The notes: generated by a model not told the origin, from the letters alone. A DNA stretch of 64,000 bases from Acetobacter pasteurianus subsp. pasteurianus LMG 1262 = NBRC 106471 (GCF_000285275.1 NZ_CADO01000139.1:248001-312000); one strand, 5' to 3'. Shown: positions 9,633-19,052, numbered from the stretch's first letter. Program-made: numbers and translations.

Positions 9633-9657
9633 AGACGTAGCAAACTGCGTCTTTTTT
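9633..9657 (+). terminator. Intrinsic terminator of the ABC exporter gene
   Basis: AGACGTAG (9633-9640) pairs with CTGCGTCT (9645-9652) with one G-T wobble around a CAAA loop and is followed by a run of T. It lies 17 bases after the exporter stop. Confidence 0.85.
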
Positions 9658-9738
9658 ACAGCAAAACATTAAAAACCCAGCTTGCACATGCGCTGAATGC
9701 CATGTGCGACTTGATGCCTGCTTGTGAACATGCCACAA

Positions 9739-9763
9739 CTCTGACCGACCAGTTCGGTCAGAG
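9739..9763. promoter_or_regulatory. Perfect palindrome, candidate TetR-type operator for the efflux pair
   Basis: Ten-base arms CTCTGACCGA (9739-9748) and TCGGTCAGAG (9754-9763) flank the five bases CCAGT. A further partial copy, TGACCGA, starts at 9770. The size and symmetry match operators of TetR/AcrR repressors, which often control EmrAB-type pumps. The site lies about 60 bases before the emrA-like start. No TetR gene is present within the window, so the repressor would act in trans. Confidence 0.6.
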
Positions 9764-9820
9764 AAAGAGTGACCGAAAAAGCAGGGTATGCGCCGTGCGT
9801 TTGAGATGGCAGGGAACAGT

Positions 9821-10993
9821 ATGACAGACGACCACAACGACCAGTCTTCCGCAAATACCGGCGCACCAGCCAAGCCAGAAGAAAAGAAAAAAGAGAATCC
9901 CCGCCGCAAGATTATTCTCACTGGGGTTATTGCCGTACTGGCTGTGGGTGCCGGTGTGTACTGGTTTATGACTCGCAATGAAGTTGAAACGGATGATGCC
10001 TTTACTGCCGGGCGCGCCATTACCATTGCACCGCATGTAAGCGGGTATGTGACAGAACTGCTGGTGAACGATAACCAGTTTGTACGCAAAGGCCAGCTTT
10101 TGGCCCGCATAGACCCGCGAGACTGGAAAGCTGCGCGAGATCAGGCCGCCGCACAGGTTGAAAGTGCGCAAGCCTCCAAGAACGCCAGTGACATGATGCA
10201 CATGGTGGCCATGCTGGAGTTCCCCGGTAAGCTGTTGCAGGCAAAAGGTCAGCTAGAAGCTGCCAAAGCGCAGGAATTTAAGGCGCAAACAGATTTCCGC
10301 CGCCAGCATGTGGTGGAACGTGCAGCAACATCGCAGCAGGATATAGATTCCGCTCGTGCTGCGTTGGATGCCGCCAAGGCCCGCGTGATAGCCGCGCAGG
10401 GTGCCGTGCAGATGGCCATGCCCGTGCAGCCCAACATCCAGAACGCCGCCATTCAGATCAGTCAGGAAGAAGCAGCGGTTAAAACTGCACAGGCTCGGCT
10501 GGAAACCGCAAACCTGAATCTGGAATGGACAGAAATTCGTGCTCCGCATGATGGCTGGATTTCCCAGCGTAATCTGGAGCAGGGCAATTACGTGCAGCAG
10601 GGGCAGAATATACTGTCCATTGTAGAGCCGGAAGTGTGGGTGGTAGCCAACTACAAGGAAACCCAGATTACCCGCATGAAGCCCGGCCAAAAGGTGGATA
10701 TCAAGGTAGATGCCTATCCATCTCTCAAGGTGCATGGGCATATTGATTCACTGCAAAAAGGCACGGGCGCGCAGTTCAGTGCCTTCCCGCCAGAAAACGC
10801 AACAGGCAACTACGTAAAAATCGTGCAGCGTGTGCCTGTTAAAATCCTGATTGATGATGGTCTGGACCCCAACCAGCCGCTGGCCCTTGGCATGTCCGTG
10901 GTGCCAACAGTGCATGTGGATACACAAGGCCATTCTGATGCAGCGCCGCGTGATGGGGCAGAACCCGCAACTCCGGCCCCGGCTGCGCAATGA
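9821..10993 (+). CDS. HlyD/EmrA-family membrane fusion protein
   Basis: Periplasmic adaptor of a tripartite drug or acid efflux pump, 390 residues. A charged cytosolic head (residues 1-30) precedes one membrane helix (about 33-50), then ETDDAFT and APHVSGYVTELLVNDNQFVRKGQLL, which is the first half of the lipoyl/barrel-sandwich domain. A long alpha-hairpin rich in Ala/Gln follows, then the second lipoyl half (IRAPHDGWIS) and a beta-barrel. I chose the ATG at 9821 because AGGGA lies six bases upstream; earlier in-frame ATGs at 9788 and 9806 lack a comparable site. Its stop overlaps the start of the MFS gene by ATGA, which implies a coupled pump operon under the palindrome at 9739. Confidence 0.9.
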   Translation: MTDDHNDQSSANTGAPAKPEEKKKENPRRKIILTGVIAVLAVGAGVYWFMTRNEVETDDAFTAGRAITIAPHVSGYVTELLVNDNQFVRKGQLLARIDPRDWKAARDQAAAQVESAQASKNASDMMHMVAMLEFPGKLLQAKGQLEAAKAQEFKAQTDFRRQHVVERAATSQQDIDSARAALDAAKARVIAAQGAVQMAMPVQPNIQNAAIQISQEEAAVKTAQARLETANLNLEWTEIRAPHDGWISQRNLEQGNYVQQGQNILSIVEPEVWVVANYKETQITRMKPGQKVDIKVDAYPSLKVHGHIDSLQKGTGAQFSAFPPENATGNYVKIVQRVPVKILIDDGLDPNQPLALGMSVVPTVHVDTQGHSDAAPRDGAEPATPAPAAQ

Positions 10994-12567
10994 GCACACA
11001 GGCCGAAGTAGCCCCCGGCGGGTGGAAGCCAAAGCATAATCCGTGGACTGTCGCCTTTGTAGTTACCATGGCGGCGTTCATGGAAATTCTGGATACAACC
11101 ATCGTGAACGTCTCCCTGCCACATATCGCAGGGAGCCTATCCAGCACGTATGATGATGCGACGTGGACACTCACGGCCTATCTGGTCGCCAACGGGATTG
11201 TGCTGACAATTTCTGGTTGGCTGGGTAAGGTTTTTGGCCGCAAGAACTACTTTCTTATCTGTATTGTTATGTTCACCGTATCGTCGTTTTTGTGCGGTAC
11301 GGCTACCAGCCTTGCTGAACTGGTGATTTTCCGTCTGATGCAGGGCTTTTTTGGCGGAGGGCTTCAGCCCAACCAGCAGTCCATTATTCTGGATAGCTTC
11401 CCGCCCGAAAAGCGTGCCGCAGCATTTGGCCTTACCGCCATTGCTGCCGTTGTGGGGCCGGTTATTGGCCCAACGCTGGGTGGGTGGATTACCGATAACT
11501 TCTCATGGCGCTGGATCTTTTTCATCAACGTGCCATTCGGGTTTCTTACAACCGTTGGCGTGATGGCGCTGGTGGAGGACCCGCCGTGGGCGCGCAAGCA
11601 GAAAGCCCCGGTGGATGCCATAGGCATCAGCCTGATTACCATTGGCTTTGCCAGTCTTGAAGTGATGGTGGACCGTGGTGAGGATGCAGACTGGTTTGGT
11701 TCCACCTTCATCCGCATTATGGGTGTTCTGGCGTTTTTGGGCATTGGTGGCGCTATTTTGTGGCTGCTGCATGCCAAAAACCCGGCGGTGGATTTGCGCG
11801 TGTTCAAGGACCGCAACTTTGCGGTAGGCACGGCACTTATGGGGGCAATGGGCGCGCTGCTTTATGCATCCGCTATTATTGTTCCGCAGTTTGCCCAGCA
11901 GGTTATGGGGTACACGGCCACAATTTCCGGTTTGCTGCTTTCTCCGGGTGGGATTGCCGTTATCTTCCTTATCCCGATTGTGGGTAAGCTGATGACGCTC
12001 ATGCCCGTGCGCAATGTGATTGCACTGGGTTTTGGGCTTATGGGCATAGCTCTGTTCTGGTCCGCCCATTTGCTACCGTTGCTGGACTTCCATCACCTCA
12101 TGCTGTTCCGCATGAGCCAGACAGCCTGCTTGGCCTTTCTGTTTGTGCCCCTTTCCACTATTGCGTATTCCACCATTCCCGAAAGGCTGAATGCAGATGC
12201 CTCGGCGCTGTTTAGTATGGCGCGTAACGTGTTGGGCTCTTTGGCTATTTCCGGTGCTACGGCATTGCTTACAGAGCGGCGGCAGGCGCATCAGTCTTAC
12301 ATGGTGCAGTGGATGACGCCGTATCATCAGCCGTATAATGATTATCTGGCGCAGGCCAAAGGCGTTGCCTCAGCCCACGGATACGCCCCTGGTGCGGCAC
12401 AGGCCATTGCCCAGCACACCCTGTTTCAGGAATTTACCCGGCAGGTGGCCATGCTCTCTTACAATGAAGTGTTTATGATCTTGGGTATAGGCTCGTTTTT
12501 GTGTGTGCCGTTCTGTTTCCTGTTTTCTGCCATTACAGGCAGCGGCAAAACGACGGGCGCACACTAA
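10990..12567 (+). CDS. DHA2-family MFS efflux permease (EmrB-like)
   Basis: Inner-membrane proton antiporter of 525 residues with about 14 predicted helices, the length and layout of EmrB/DHA2 drug transporters. Early helices carry EILDTTIVNVSLPHIAG, the DHA2 motif around helix 1. The antiporter motif C appears as GPVIGPTLGGW followed by WRWIFFINVPFG. It overlaps the adaptor gene by four bases, so the pair should form a pump with an outer-membrane channel encoded elsewhere. Substrates are unknown; in acetic acid bacteria candidates include organic acids and aromatic compounds, which is inference. A bidirectional terminator follows. Confidence 0.92.
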   Translation: MSTQAEVAPGGWKPKHNPWTVAFVVTMAAFMEILDTTIVNVSLPHIAGSLSSTYDDATWTLTAYLVANGIVLTISGWLGKVFGRKNYFLICIVMFTVSSFLCGTATSLAELVIFRLMQGFFGGGLQPNQQSIILDSFPPEKRAAAFGLTAIAAVVGPVIGPTLGGWITDNFSWRWIFFINVPFGFLTTVGVMALVEDPPWARKQKAPVDAIGISLITIGFASLEVMVDRGEDADWFGSTFIRIMGVLAFLGIGGAILWLLHAKNPAVDLRVFKDRNFAVGTALMGAMGALLYASAIIVPQFAQQVMGYTATISGLLLSPGGIAVIFLIPIVGKLMTLMPVRNVIALGFGLMGIALFWSAHLLPLLDFHHLMLFRMSQTACLAFLFVPLSTIAYSTIPERLNADASALFSMARNVLGSLAISGATALLTERRQAHQSYMVQWMTPYHQPYNDYLAQAKGVASAHGYAPGAAQAIAQHTLFQEFTRQVAMLSYNEVFMILGIGSFLCVPFCFLFSAITGSGKTTGAH

Positions 12568-12588
12568 AAAGCACGGCAAAAACCCAAC

Positions 12589-12628
12589 AAAAAAGCTCCC
12601 TGACTATGGTTGGTCAGGGAGCTTTTTT
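12589..12628. terminator. Bidirectional intrinsic terminator between emrB-like gene and rppH
   Basis: AAAAAGCTCCCTGAC pairs with GTCAGGGAGCTTTTT around a short loop, with an A-run on one side and a T-run on the other. It sits between two converging genes and should stop transcription from both sides. Confidence 0.9.
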
Positions 12629-12642
12629 ATTGTGCGTTATGT

Positions 12643-13155
12643 TTATGCGCGAGGTTTTGCAAACTGTGCAAAATCCTGCACCAAGCGTTCGTAAATCGGT
12701 TTTTTAAACCCCACATTCTGCTGGGGCAGGGTGGCAAGATCTATCCATTGCCAAGCATCAAATTCCGCTGGGGTTTGGGCATCCAGCCGGATATCGGCAT
12801 CTGTGCCCTCAAAAGCCAGGGCAAACCATTTTTGTGTCTGGCCCCGATACTTCCCACCCAATGCACGGCCTATAAGGTGCTGGGGCAGATCATACGTAAT
12901 CCATTCTGGATGTTCGGCCAGAATACGCACTTTGTCTGTGCCAATTTCTTCTGCCACTTCGCGCAGTACGGCTTTTTTTGGGTCTTCTCCGGCATCAATG
13001 CCGCCTTGGGGGCATTGCCATGTGCCTTCGCTTAATGGGCCGCCAGCGCCGGGCATATCCGTGCGCCGGGCAATAAAAATGCGTCCATCAGCATGAAAGA
13101 TCATGGCTCCAACATTAGGGCGATACGGAAGGGACGGAGAGCTTGCGTCTGTCAT
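12643..13155 (-). CDS. rppH: RNA pyrophosphohydrolase (Nudix family)
   Basis: Removes pyrophosphate from the 5' triphosphate end of mRNAs, which starts RNase E-dependent decay. The protein has 170 residues. It begins YRPNVGAMIFHADGRIFIARR and contains a full Nudix box, G-G-I-D-A-G-E followed by REVAEEIGT, with the catalytic glutamates. WQCPQGG just before it and the C-terminal FKKPIYERLV are typical of RppH. I chose the ATG at 13155, which overlaps the stop of the yibQ-like gene; a longer in-frame ORF upstream is only an antisense shadow. It is the last gene of the gpmI-envC-ctpA-yibQ-rppH operon. Confidence 0.93.
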   Translation of the reverse strand: MTDASSPSLPYRPNVGAMIFHADGRIFIARRTDMPGAGGPLSEGTWQCPQGGIDAGEDPKKAVLREVAEEIGTDKVRILAEHPEWITYDLPQHLIGRALGGKYRGQTQKWFALAFEGTDADIRLDAQTPAEFDAWQWIDLATLPQQNVGFKKPIYERLVQDFAQFAKPRA

Positions 13156-14243
13156 TGTTGCGGCTGGCCTTGCTGCTGCACACGTGGGTTGGAGAGGTTC
13201 ACATGCATGCTGCCATCTGCGGCGGCTGGGCCATAGGCGGACATATCCGGCGGCAGAACAATCTGGCTGACAGGCACCAACGCAATGCCCATATCTTTGA
13301 GGTGCGGCAACCATGCGCGCAGGCAGGCCATGGCTACAGGCCGCAATGGCCCCAAAATGCCAATGGCGCGCCCGTTCTGCCGTGCCAATTGCTGGAGTTT
13401 CAGCAACTGGATATCAATGTTGACAATATCCGTATCCGTGTTCACCACCACATCAGCGGTGGCAGTGCTGCTAGCACCTTCGGTTTGCGTGCCGGGTGTG
13501 GCGTCCAGATAAAGCAGGCCACGCTGGTCTATGGCCTTTACCAGAGATTTAAAGCTTTCAGATTGCGGGAAGCTGCCACCATTCTGCCCGGCAAAGGCAT
13601 TGGTAACACCCACATACCCTGCCAGATGAGAAAGTGCCCAGTTTAGATTATCCATGTTCTGCTGGGGTGAAAGTAGCAGCCCAAGTGCTTTGGGCCCGGC
13701 ATCTGTGTTCTTGGTGGCGTTATCCTGAATGGGGAGAGAAAGCAGCGTTTCATGCCGGTGCTGGCGTGCTGCGTTCATCAGTTCTTCAGGGTTGGCGGCA
13801 TAAGGTGAAATACCCAGAGAAACCGGGCCGGGCAGGGAGTTTATGGCTTCGGTTGTCAGGTCATCTGTCTGGTCTATGCCATCAATCAGCAAAGCCACCA
13901 TGGGGGTGCCGGGCGGTACATCCACCGCAGGGGCGGCATAAACCTTTTTGGGCGTGCGATCATGCGCACCCACTTTGGGGAGGGGAAAGCCCCCTGGCCC
14001 ATTCTTGCTTTCCAGCAGATCAGCCTGCGGCCCCGGAATGGTGGTGCGCTGTGCGGGGGAGGATTGTTTGGCAGCAGAATCTGCCGAAACATCAATATCC
14101 TGCCCCTCAATGGAAAGTCCGGGCGGCCCCATAACCTGCAACCCTATGGCAAGCGCCACAGCGGCTGTGGCGCACCCACCCCAGAAGCGGATAAAGGCGC
14201 GCCCGTTAGAGGGCAGTTGCTGCCAGAGCGATGGAGTGTGCAT
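13152..14243 (-). CDS. Divergent polysaccharide deacetylase family protein (YibQ-like)
   Basis: Protein of 363 residues with one N-terminal membrane helix (about residues 22-38), so the domain lies in the periplasm. The divergent polysaccharide deacetylase core starts at VALLIDGIDQTDDL and continues with PVSLGISPYA and HETLLSLPIQ. Many family members read I-I-x-D-D-L-G at the first motif; here it is LIDGID, so metal binding may be altered. In E. coli yibQ also follows gpmI and envC, so the position supports the call. The 20-base spacing from ctpA suggests one transcript. Its role in envelope polysaccharide or peptidoglycan remodelling is inferred. Confidence 0.85.
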   Translation of the reverse strand: MHTPSLWQQLPSNGRAFIRFWGGCATAAVALAIGLQVMGPPGLSIEGQDIDVSADSAAKQSSPAQRTTIPGPQADLLESKNGPGGFPLPKVGAHDRTPKKVYAAPAVDVPPGTPMVALLIDGIDQTDDLTTEAINSLPGPVSLGISPYAANPEELMNAARQHRHETLLSLPIQDNATKNTDAGPKALGLLLSPQQNMDNLNWALSHLAGYVGVTNAFAGQNGGSFPQSESFKSLVKAIDQRGLLYLDATPGTQTEGASSTATADVVVNTDTDIVNIDIQLLKLQQLARQNGRAIGILGPLRPVAMACLRAWLPHLKDMGIALVPVSQIVLPPDMSAYGPAAADGSMHVNLSNPRVQQQGQPQQ

Positions 14244-14263
14244 GGCCTTTCCCTTTCGCGCCC

Positions 14264-15709
14264 TTAGTGGTGCGTTGCACTATCCGTTTTGGCGGGTTGC
14301 TTGGCAGGCGGCAGAGATGCAGCCGGATCTGGAGAAGGCAGGCCAGCCATAAAGCGCACAATGCGCAGGCCTTCCTGAAGCTGGAAGTCTGTTGCGGGCT
14401 TGTCGTATTCAAACTCCGGCCAGTTTGCTGGCGGTTCGTTTGGAATATCCTTGGCAATGGCAGGCAGATCCGTGCGGGGCTGCGCCTTGGTCTGGTTGCC
14501 GCCCTGATTTTTCAGAATATGTTCCAGATCAGCTTCGCGCAGGCTGAAAGCTGGGTCTTCGCGCGTTTCCTTCACCACAATATCAGGTGTGATGCCCAGC
14601 GCCTGAATGGAGCGGCCAGAAGGGGTATAGTAACGCGCGGTGGTCAGCCGCACGGCACCATTACCCGGAATGGGGATAATGGACTGCACAGACCCCTTAC
14701 CGAAGGAACGTGTGCCAACCAGCACCGCCCGGTGATGATCCTGCAATGCGCCGGAAACAATTTCGGAAGCAGAAGCGGAGCCACCGTTAATGAGCACTAC
14801 CAGTGGCAGGCCATCTGTAATGTCGGTGCCGTGGGCATCCCAACGCTGGCTGTCTTTGGGGTTGCGCGAGCGGGTGGAAACAATTTCGCCCGAGCGGATG
14901 AAGTTGGAAGAGACATCCACAGCCTGATCTAACAGACCACCCGGATCATTCCGCAGATCCAGCACCAGCCCGGCTAGCTTGCCACCAGCCTGCTGCTTGA
15001 GGCTGTTATAAGCCTTCAGCAGTTCTTTTTCGGTGGTTTCGTTAAATTGTGCCACGCGGATGTAACCCACCCGGTCATACAGCGCAGATTTCACCACATC
15101 AATGTGAATCACTTCACGCGTTAGCGTCACCACAATCGGTTTGGGTGTTTTTTCGCGCACCAGTGTCAGGGTAATTTTGGTGTTGGCCTTGCCGCGCATT
15201 TTCTTCACGGCTTCATCCAGCGGTGTGCCGTCAATTGGGTGGCCATCTACGGCAATAATGTAATCACCCGGCTTGATGCCAGCCCGAAAACCCGGTGTGC
15301 CATCAATGGGGGACACAACGCGGATATGCCCATCCTGCTGCTGAAGCTCCAGACCAAGGCCGCCGAACTCGCCCTTCATCTGCACCATCATGTCATCATA
15401 CTGTTTTTGCGTCATGTAGGAGCTGTGCGGGTCCAGCCCGCTCAACATGCCATTCAGCGCATTTGTAATCAGATCACGGTCTGAAACAGGTTCCACATAC
15501 TGTTGGCGGATCATGTCCATAACCGTGCCAAACAGTGTGAGCAGCCGGTATGTTTCAGCATGGTTTGTGGTGGGTGTGGCATCTGGCGCAGTGGCAGCCT
15601 GCGCGGGGGAAGCTACAAGGGCAGAGCCAGAAAAGTGGCCCGGATGAAAAGCCAGGGCAAGGCCGGTTAAGGCAGTGGCGCCGAACATCAGACCTGTGCG
15701 GAACTTCAT
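14264..15709 (-). CDS. ctpA: S41 family C-terminal processing peptidase
   Basis: Periplasmic serine protease that trims or degrades envelope proteins, 481 residues. A signal sequence or anchor lies at residues 1-38. A PDZ domain spans about 105-195 (GLGLELQQQDGHIRVVSPIDGTP split across it). The peptidase domain shows GLVLDLRNDPGGLLDQAV, the catalytic serine in NGGSASASE (Ser313) and the lysine in FGKGSVQ (Lys338), which are 25 residues apart as in Prc/CtpA. The start ATG at 15709 has GGAGAG eight bases upstream. A 178-base gap separates it from envC, so it may also have its own promoter. CtpA proteases are known to control peptidoglycan hydrolases, which suits the neighbouring envC. Confidence 0.93.
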   Translation of the reverse strand: MKFRTGLMFGATALTGLALAFHPGHFSGSALVASPAQAATAPDATPTTNHAETYRLLTLFGTVMDMIRQQYVEPVSDRDLITNALNGMLSGLDPHSSYMTQKQYDDMMVQMKGEFGGLGLELQQQDGHIRVVSPIDGTPGFRAGIKPGDYIIAVDGHPIDGTPLDEAVKKMRGKANTKITLTLVREKTPKPIVVTLTREVIHIDVVKSALYDRVGYIRVAQFNETTEKELLKAYNSLKQQAGGKLAGLVLDLRNDPGGLLDQAVDVSSNFIRSGEIVSTRSRNPKDSQRWDAHGTDITDGLPLVVLINGGSASASEIVSGALQDHHRAVLVGTRSFGKGSVQSIIPIPGNGAVRLTTARYYTPSGRSIQALGITPDIVVKETREDPAFSLREADLEHILKNQGGNQTKAQPRTDLPAIAKDIPNEPPANWPEFEYDKPATDFQLQEGLRIVRFMAGLPSPDPAASLPPAKQPAKTDSATHH

Positions 15710-15887
15710 GCGATCGTCTCTCCTGTCGCAGGGCTGTATGTGGCCCTTGCGTGTTCTTCCTGTCTTTTCAGCCAGCACAATAGGGGTGTGGCCAAGGTTT
15801 TACGCGCATAACCAGATGTTCTGGCGTTGGTTGGGCAGAGTAACCTTTGTGCTCCGGCTTGGCAAAGTGCCAGCGTGTTTTCTGCCA

Positions 15888-17354
15888 TTACAGAAACGGC
15901 GCGGGATTGATGGTTTTCTGCCCATGGCGCAACTGAATGAACAGCGTGCCAGAGCCTCTGGAACTGCCCATCTGTCCTATAGGTGCGCCCTTTGTCAAAC
16001 TCTGGCCCATATCTACGGCCAGTCCGCTCAGGCCCGCCATGATAAAGCGGTAATGGCGGCCGCAATTTAAAATAAGCATTTGCCCATAGGTGCGGAACGG
16101 GGCTGCAAAATCCACAGTGCCAGCACAGGGGGCGCGCACACTGGCACCGGGAGGGGTGCGATATGTCATACCCGTAGCAGGGCCAGATTCGGTAGCAGAC
16201 CCCCAAGTGGAAATAAGTGTGCCCGCAACGGGCCGCAGGCCAGACCCAGCAGAAGGATGTTCGGCCAGCCCAGGCCCCTGTGTTTTTACCATAGCGGCCA
16301 TTTTACGGCGTGCGGCTTTTGCCCGCGCGGCCTCATGCGCGCGTTCTGCGGCAGCTATTTCCTTTTGCAGGGCAGATTCGGCCTGTGCCTGAAGGGCATC
16401 CAGTTTGGAAACAGCATCCTGCAAACTGGCCGCGCGTTGTGTTGCGGCCTGTAGCTGATGCGTGGTGCTGATGGCAGTGGCAGACGCCTGTTTTTGTGCT
16501 TCCCGCGCAAGGGCAGCTTGTTGGCGCACGGTATCGCGTTGGTGGGTTTGGGTTTGCTCAAGCTGGTTTAATTCAGCCAGCTTGTTTGTAAGCGTGGTAT
16601 TTAATGCAGTCAGCCGCGCCTGACGGGCGCGCATGCCTTCGGCTTCCTGCTCCATCTGCCGCGAAAGCCCGCGCAAAACCAGAAAGCCGGTAATGGCATC
16701 ACCCTGCGGCATGGGGGCAGCCAGCAAGGTATCCGATGGATAAAGGGAAAGACGCTCCGCCAAAGGCAGAATAGGGGCAAGCGCATGGGCATCTTGCACC
16801 AGGGCGGCCTGAAGGGATGCCTGCTCCTTTTTGACATCCGAAATCTGGTCTTGCAGATCAGCAATCTGCTGTTCTGTGCTTTGAAGTTGCGATGTGGCAC
16901 TTACCGTTGCAGCAGAAAGTGAAAGCGCACGGTTTTTGGCTTCTGCCGCTGCGGCCTGAGCTGCCTCATTCTGGCTGCGAGATTGCGCAACTGCAGCAGC
17001 CTGTCGGGCTTTTTCCTGCTCCATGGCCTCATGCTGTGCATGGGCTGCATTGACGGCAGCCTGAGCTTCCCGCACCGATCGATCGGACATGACGGAAGGT
17101 TCTGCAGCCATTTTGCTTTTGCGCGTATGTGTGCTGCGGGTTTTGTTTTCCCGCGCAGATGTTTTGGCTGCAGTTTGTGTGGAATGATGTGCCGTAGCTG
17201 CTTTTTTATGGTGTGTGGTTGCAGCCTGTAAGGGCATTGCCGGATAGCCCGCCAGCAAAGTAGGGACTGCAACCAGAAGCGCCGTATATCCGGCCAGTTT
17301 TCCCCAGTGGGAAGAAGGGCAGACAGGGGAAGAAAAAGGCCGGATATGTTTCAT
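15888..17354 (-). CDS. envC: EnvC-like murein hydrolase activator (degenerate LytM/M23 domain)
   Basis: Protein of 488 residues. A signal sequence ends near residue 45. A Lys/Ala-rich stretch and a long coiled coil (about 95-345) follow, then a C-terminal LytM fold (about 375-488). In active M23 peptidases the zinc ligands are HxxxD and HxH. Here the first is replaced by TGMTYRTPPG and the second reads FIQLRH, so the domain should activate amidases rather than cut peptidoglycan itself. This matches EnvC, which links FtsEX to septal amidases; ftsE and ftsX lie about 40 kb away in this window. The ATG directly follows the gpmI stop (TGAATG), which fits the E. coli gpmI-envC-yibQ order. Confidence 0.9.
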   Translation of the reverse strand: MKHIRPFSSPVCPSSHWGKLAGYTALLVAVPTLLAGYPAMPLQAATTHHKKAATAHHSTQTAAKTSARENKTRSTHTRKSKMAAEPSVMSDRSVREAQAAVNAAHAQHEAMEQEKARQAAAVAQSRSQNEAAQAAAAEAKNRALSLSAATVSATSQLQSTEQQIADLQDQISDVKKEQASLQAALVQDAHALAPILPLAERLSLYPSDTLLAAPMPQGDAITGFLVLRGLSRQMEQEAEGMRARQARLTALNTTLTNKLAELNQLEQTQTHQRDTVRQQAALAREAQKQASATAISTTHQLQAATQRAASLQDAVSKLDALQAQAESALQKEIAAAERAHEAARAKAARRKMAAMVKTQGPGLAEHPSAGSGLRPVAGTLISTWGSATESGPATGMTYRTPPGASVRAPCAGTVDFAAPFRTYGQMLILNCGRHYRFIMAGLSGLAVDMGQSLTKGAPIGQMGSSRGSGTLFIQLRHGQKTINPAPFL

Positions 17355-18893
17355 TCAGCGTTCAAGCAGGGAAGAACCCGTCATTTCCGCAGGTTTTGGC
17401 AGGTTGAGAAGAGCCAGCAGCGTGGGGGCAATATCTGCCAGCCTACCGCCATCGCGCAGGGCGGATGCACCCGAACCATAGGCAATAAAGGGCACAAGGT
17501 TAAGTGTGTGCGATGTATGTGGCCCGCCGGTTTTTGGGTCTTTCATGGTTTCGCAGTTGCCATGATCCGCCGTGACCAATAGCGCGCCATGTTCTTCTGC
17601 TATGGCCTGCGCAATACGGCCCAAACCGGTATCCACGGCTTCCACTGCCTTTACGGCGGCATCCAGCTTGCCCGTATGCCCGACCATATCCGGGTTGGCA
17701 AAGTTGAGAACAAGCAAGTCGTATTCACCACTTTTAATGGCGGCTACGGCTTTGTCCGTCAGTTCCGGGGCAGACATTTCTGGCTGAAGATCATACGTGG
17801 CTACTTTGGGGGATGGCACCAGAATACGATCTTCCCCTTCAAACAGCATTTCGCGTCCACCGTTCATGAAGTAGGTGACGTGTGGGTATTTTTCTGTTTC
17901 CGCCATGCGGATTTGCTTGAGGCCTGCGCGGGAGACAACTTCGCCCAACAGGTTTGTCAGTTCCTCTGGCGGGAACAGAATGGACATGCGTTTGGAAAGC
18001 GTATCGCTGTAATGCGTCATGGCCACAGCAGCAGCAAACTGCACAACCTTGCCACGCGCAAAGCCATCGAAATCAGGCTCCAGCAGGGCGTCCATCAACT
18101 GGCGGATACGGTCTGCACGGAAGTTGAAGGAGAGAATGCCATCTCCATCCTTCATGCCGGTGTAGCCTTCCAGCACGGTGGGGATGATGAACTCATCCGA
18201 AATATCTGCCTGATAGGCGGCGTTTACCACATCTTCCGGCGTGGCAGCTTGCGGGCCTTCTGCGCTGACAATGGCGTTGTAGGCTTTTTCTACCCGGTCC
18301 CACCGTTTATCGCGGTCCATGGCGTAATAGCGGCCGGAAATGGTGGCGAGCTTTACGGAAGAAGGTAGATCAGCGCGGAGTTTTTTCAAAAACTCCTGCG
18401 CGGAGCGTGGGGCGGTATCGCGCCCATCTGTAAACAGGTGGAACGCCACTGGCACACCGGCTTGGGCAATAATATGCGCAAGAGCCGCAGCATGATCCTG
18501 ATGAGAATGTACACCACCGGGAGAAACAAGGCCCATCAGGTGGCAGGTGCCGCCGGTTTTTTTTAGGGTGGCAATAAAGTTTTCCATCACCGGGTTGCGG
18601 GCAAGGTTGCCATCCCGGATGGCGGTGAAAATGCGCGGCAGTTCCTGCATCACCACACGGCCTGCACCAATATTCAGGTGCCCAACTTCGGAATTGCCCA
18701 TTTGGCCTTCAGGCAGGCCAACATCTTCACCACTGGTGCGTACAAAGCTGTGCGGGCTGTTTTGCCACAGCTTATCAAAATTGGGGGTGCGAGCAATCTT
18801 CACCGCGTTGTCTGATTGATCCTCTCGCCATCCAAACCCATCAAGGATGACAAGCATAACTGGTCTTTTCTGTGGGTGCGATGTGGAGGTCAT
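17355..18893 (-). CDS. gpmI: 2,3-bisphosphoglycerate-independent phosphoglycerate mutase
   Basis: Glycolytic and gluconeogenic enzyme that interconverts 3- and 2-phosphoglycerate using two Mn ions. The protein has 512 residues, the usual family length. MLVILDGFGW (near residue 13) supplies a metal-binding Asp, and GNSEVGHLNIGAGR (near residue 66) holds the phosphorylated Ser. Later metal motifs include DGRDTAPRS, FNFRADRIRQ, NPDMVGHTG and TADHGN. The start is the ATG at 18893. It heads the five-gene minus operon that runs to rppH; no strong ribosome-binding site is visible. Confidence 0.96.
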   Translation of the reverse strand: MTSTSHPQKRPVMLVILDGFGWREDQSDNAVKIARTPNFDKLWQNSPHSFVRTSGEDVGLPEGQMGNSEVGHLNIGAGRVVMQELPRIFTAIRDGNLARNPVMENFIATLKKTGGTCHLMGLVSPGGVHSHQDHAAALAHIIAQAGVPVAFHLFTDGRDTAPRSAQEFLKKLRADLPSSVKLATISGRYYAMDRDKRWDRVEKAYNAIVSAEGPQAATPEDVVNAAYQADISDEFIIPTVLEGYTGMKDGDGILSFNFRADRIRQLMDALLEPDFDGFARGKVVQFAAAVAMTHYSDTLSKRMSILFPPEELTNLLGEVVSRAGLKQIRMAETEKYPHVTYFMNGGREMLFEGEDRILVPSPKVATYDLQPEMSAPELTDKAVAAIKSGEYDLLVLNFANPDMVGHTGKLDAAVKAVEAVDTGLGRIAQAIAEEHGALLVTADHGNCETMKDPKTGGPHTSHTLNLVPFIAYGSGASALRDGGRLADIAPTLLALLNLPKPAEMTGSSLLER

Positions 18894-18996
18894 AGGTTAA
18901 GCCTTTTTATGTTTTTTGTTTATGCGTGAATAATGCCACCAAATTGCATGAAGACAAAGAGGGCAAGTGCAGCAGGTGCCCGTATGCCCAAACACA

Positions 18997-19026
18997 AAGG
19001 GCAGCCCCAATACTGGAGCTGCCCTT
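18997..19026 (-). terminator. Intrinsic terminator downstream of ilvA
   Basis: Read on the minus strand, AAGGGCAGC pairs with GCTGCCCTT across a 12-base loop and is followed by the T-rich TGTGTTTGG. It lies 26 bases after the ilvA stop and separates it from gpmI. The T-run is weak. Confidence 0.7.
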
Positions 19027-19052
19027 GTAAAAGCCTCAACACCTAAAAGTTT

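Noticed and set aside
15790-15885. Small hairpins before ctpA (CCAGA-TGT-TCTGG and TGGCA-AAG-TGCCA)
   Set aside because: Short stems without a T-run in the 178-base envC-ctpA gap; not enough to call a terminator or operator.
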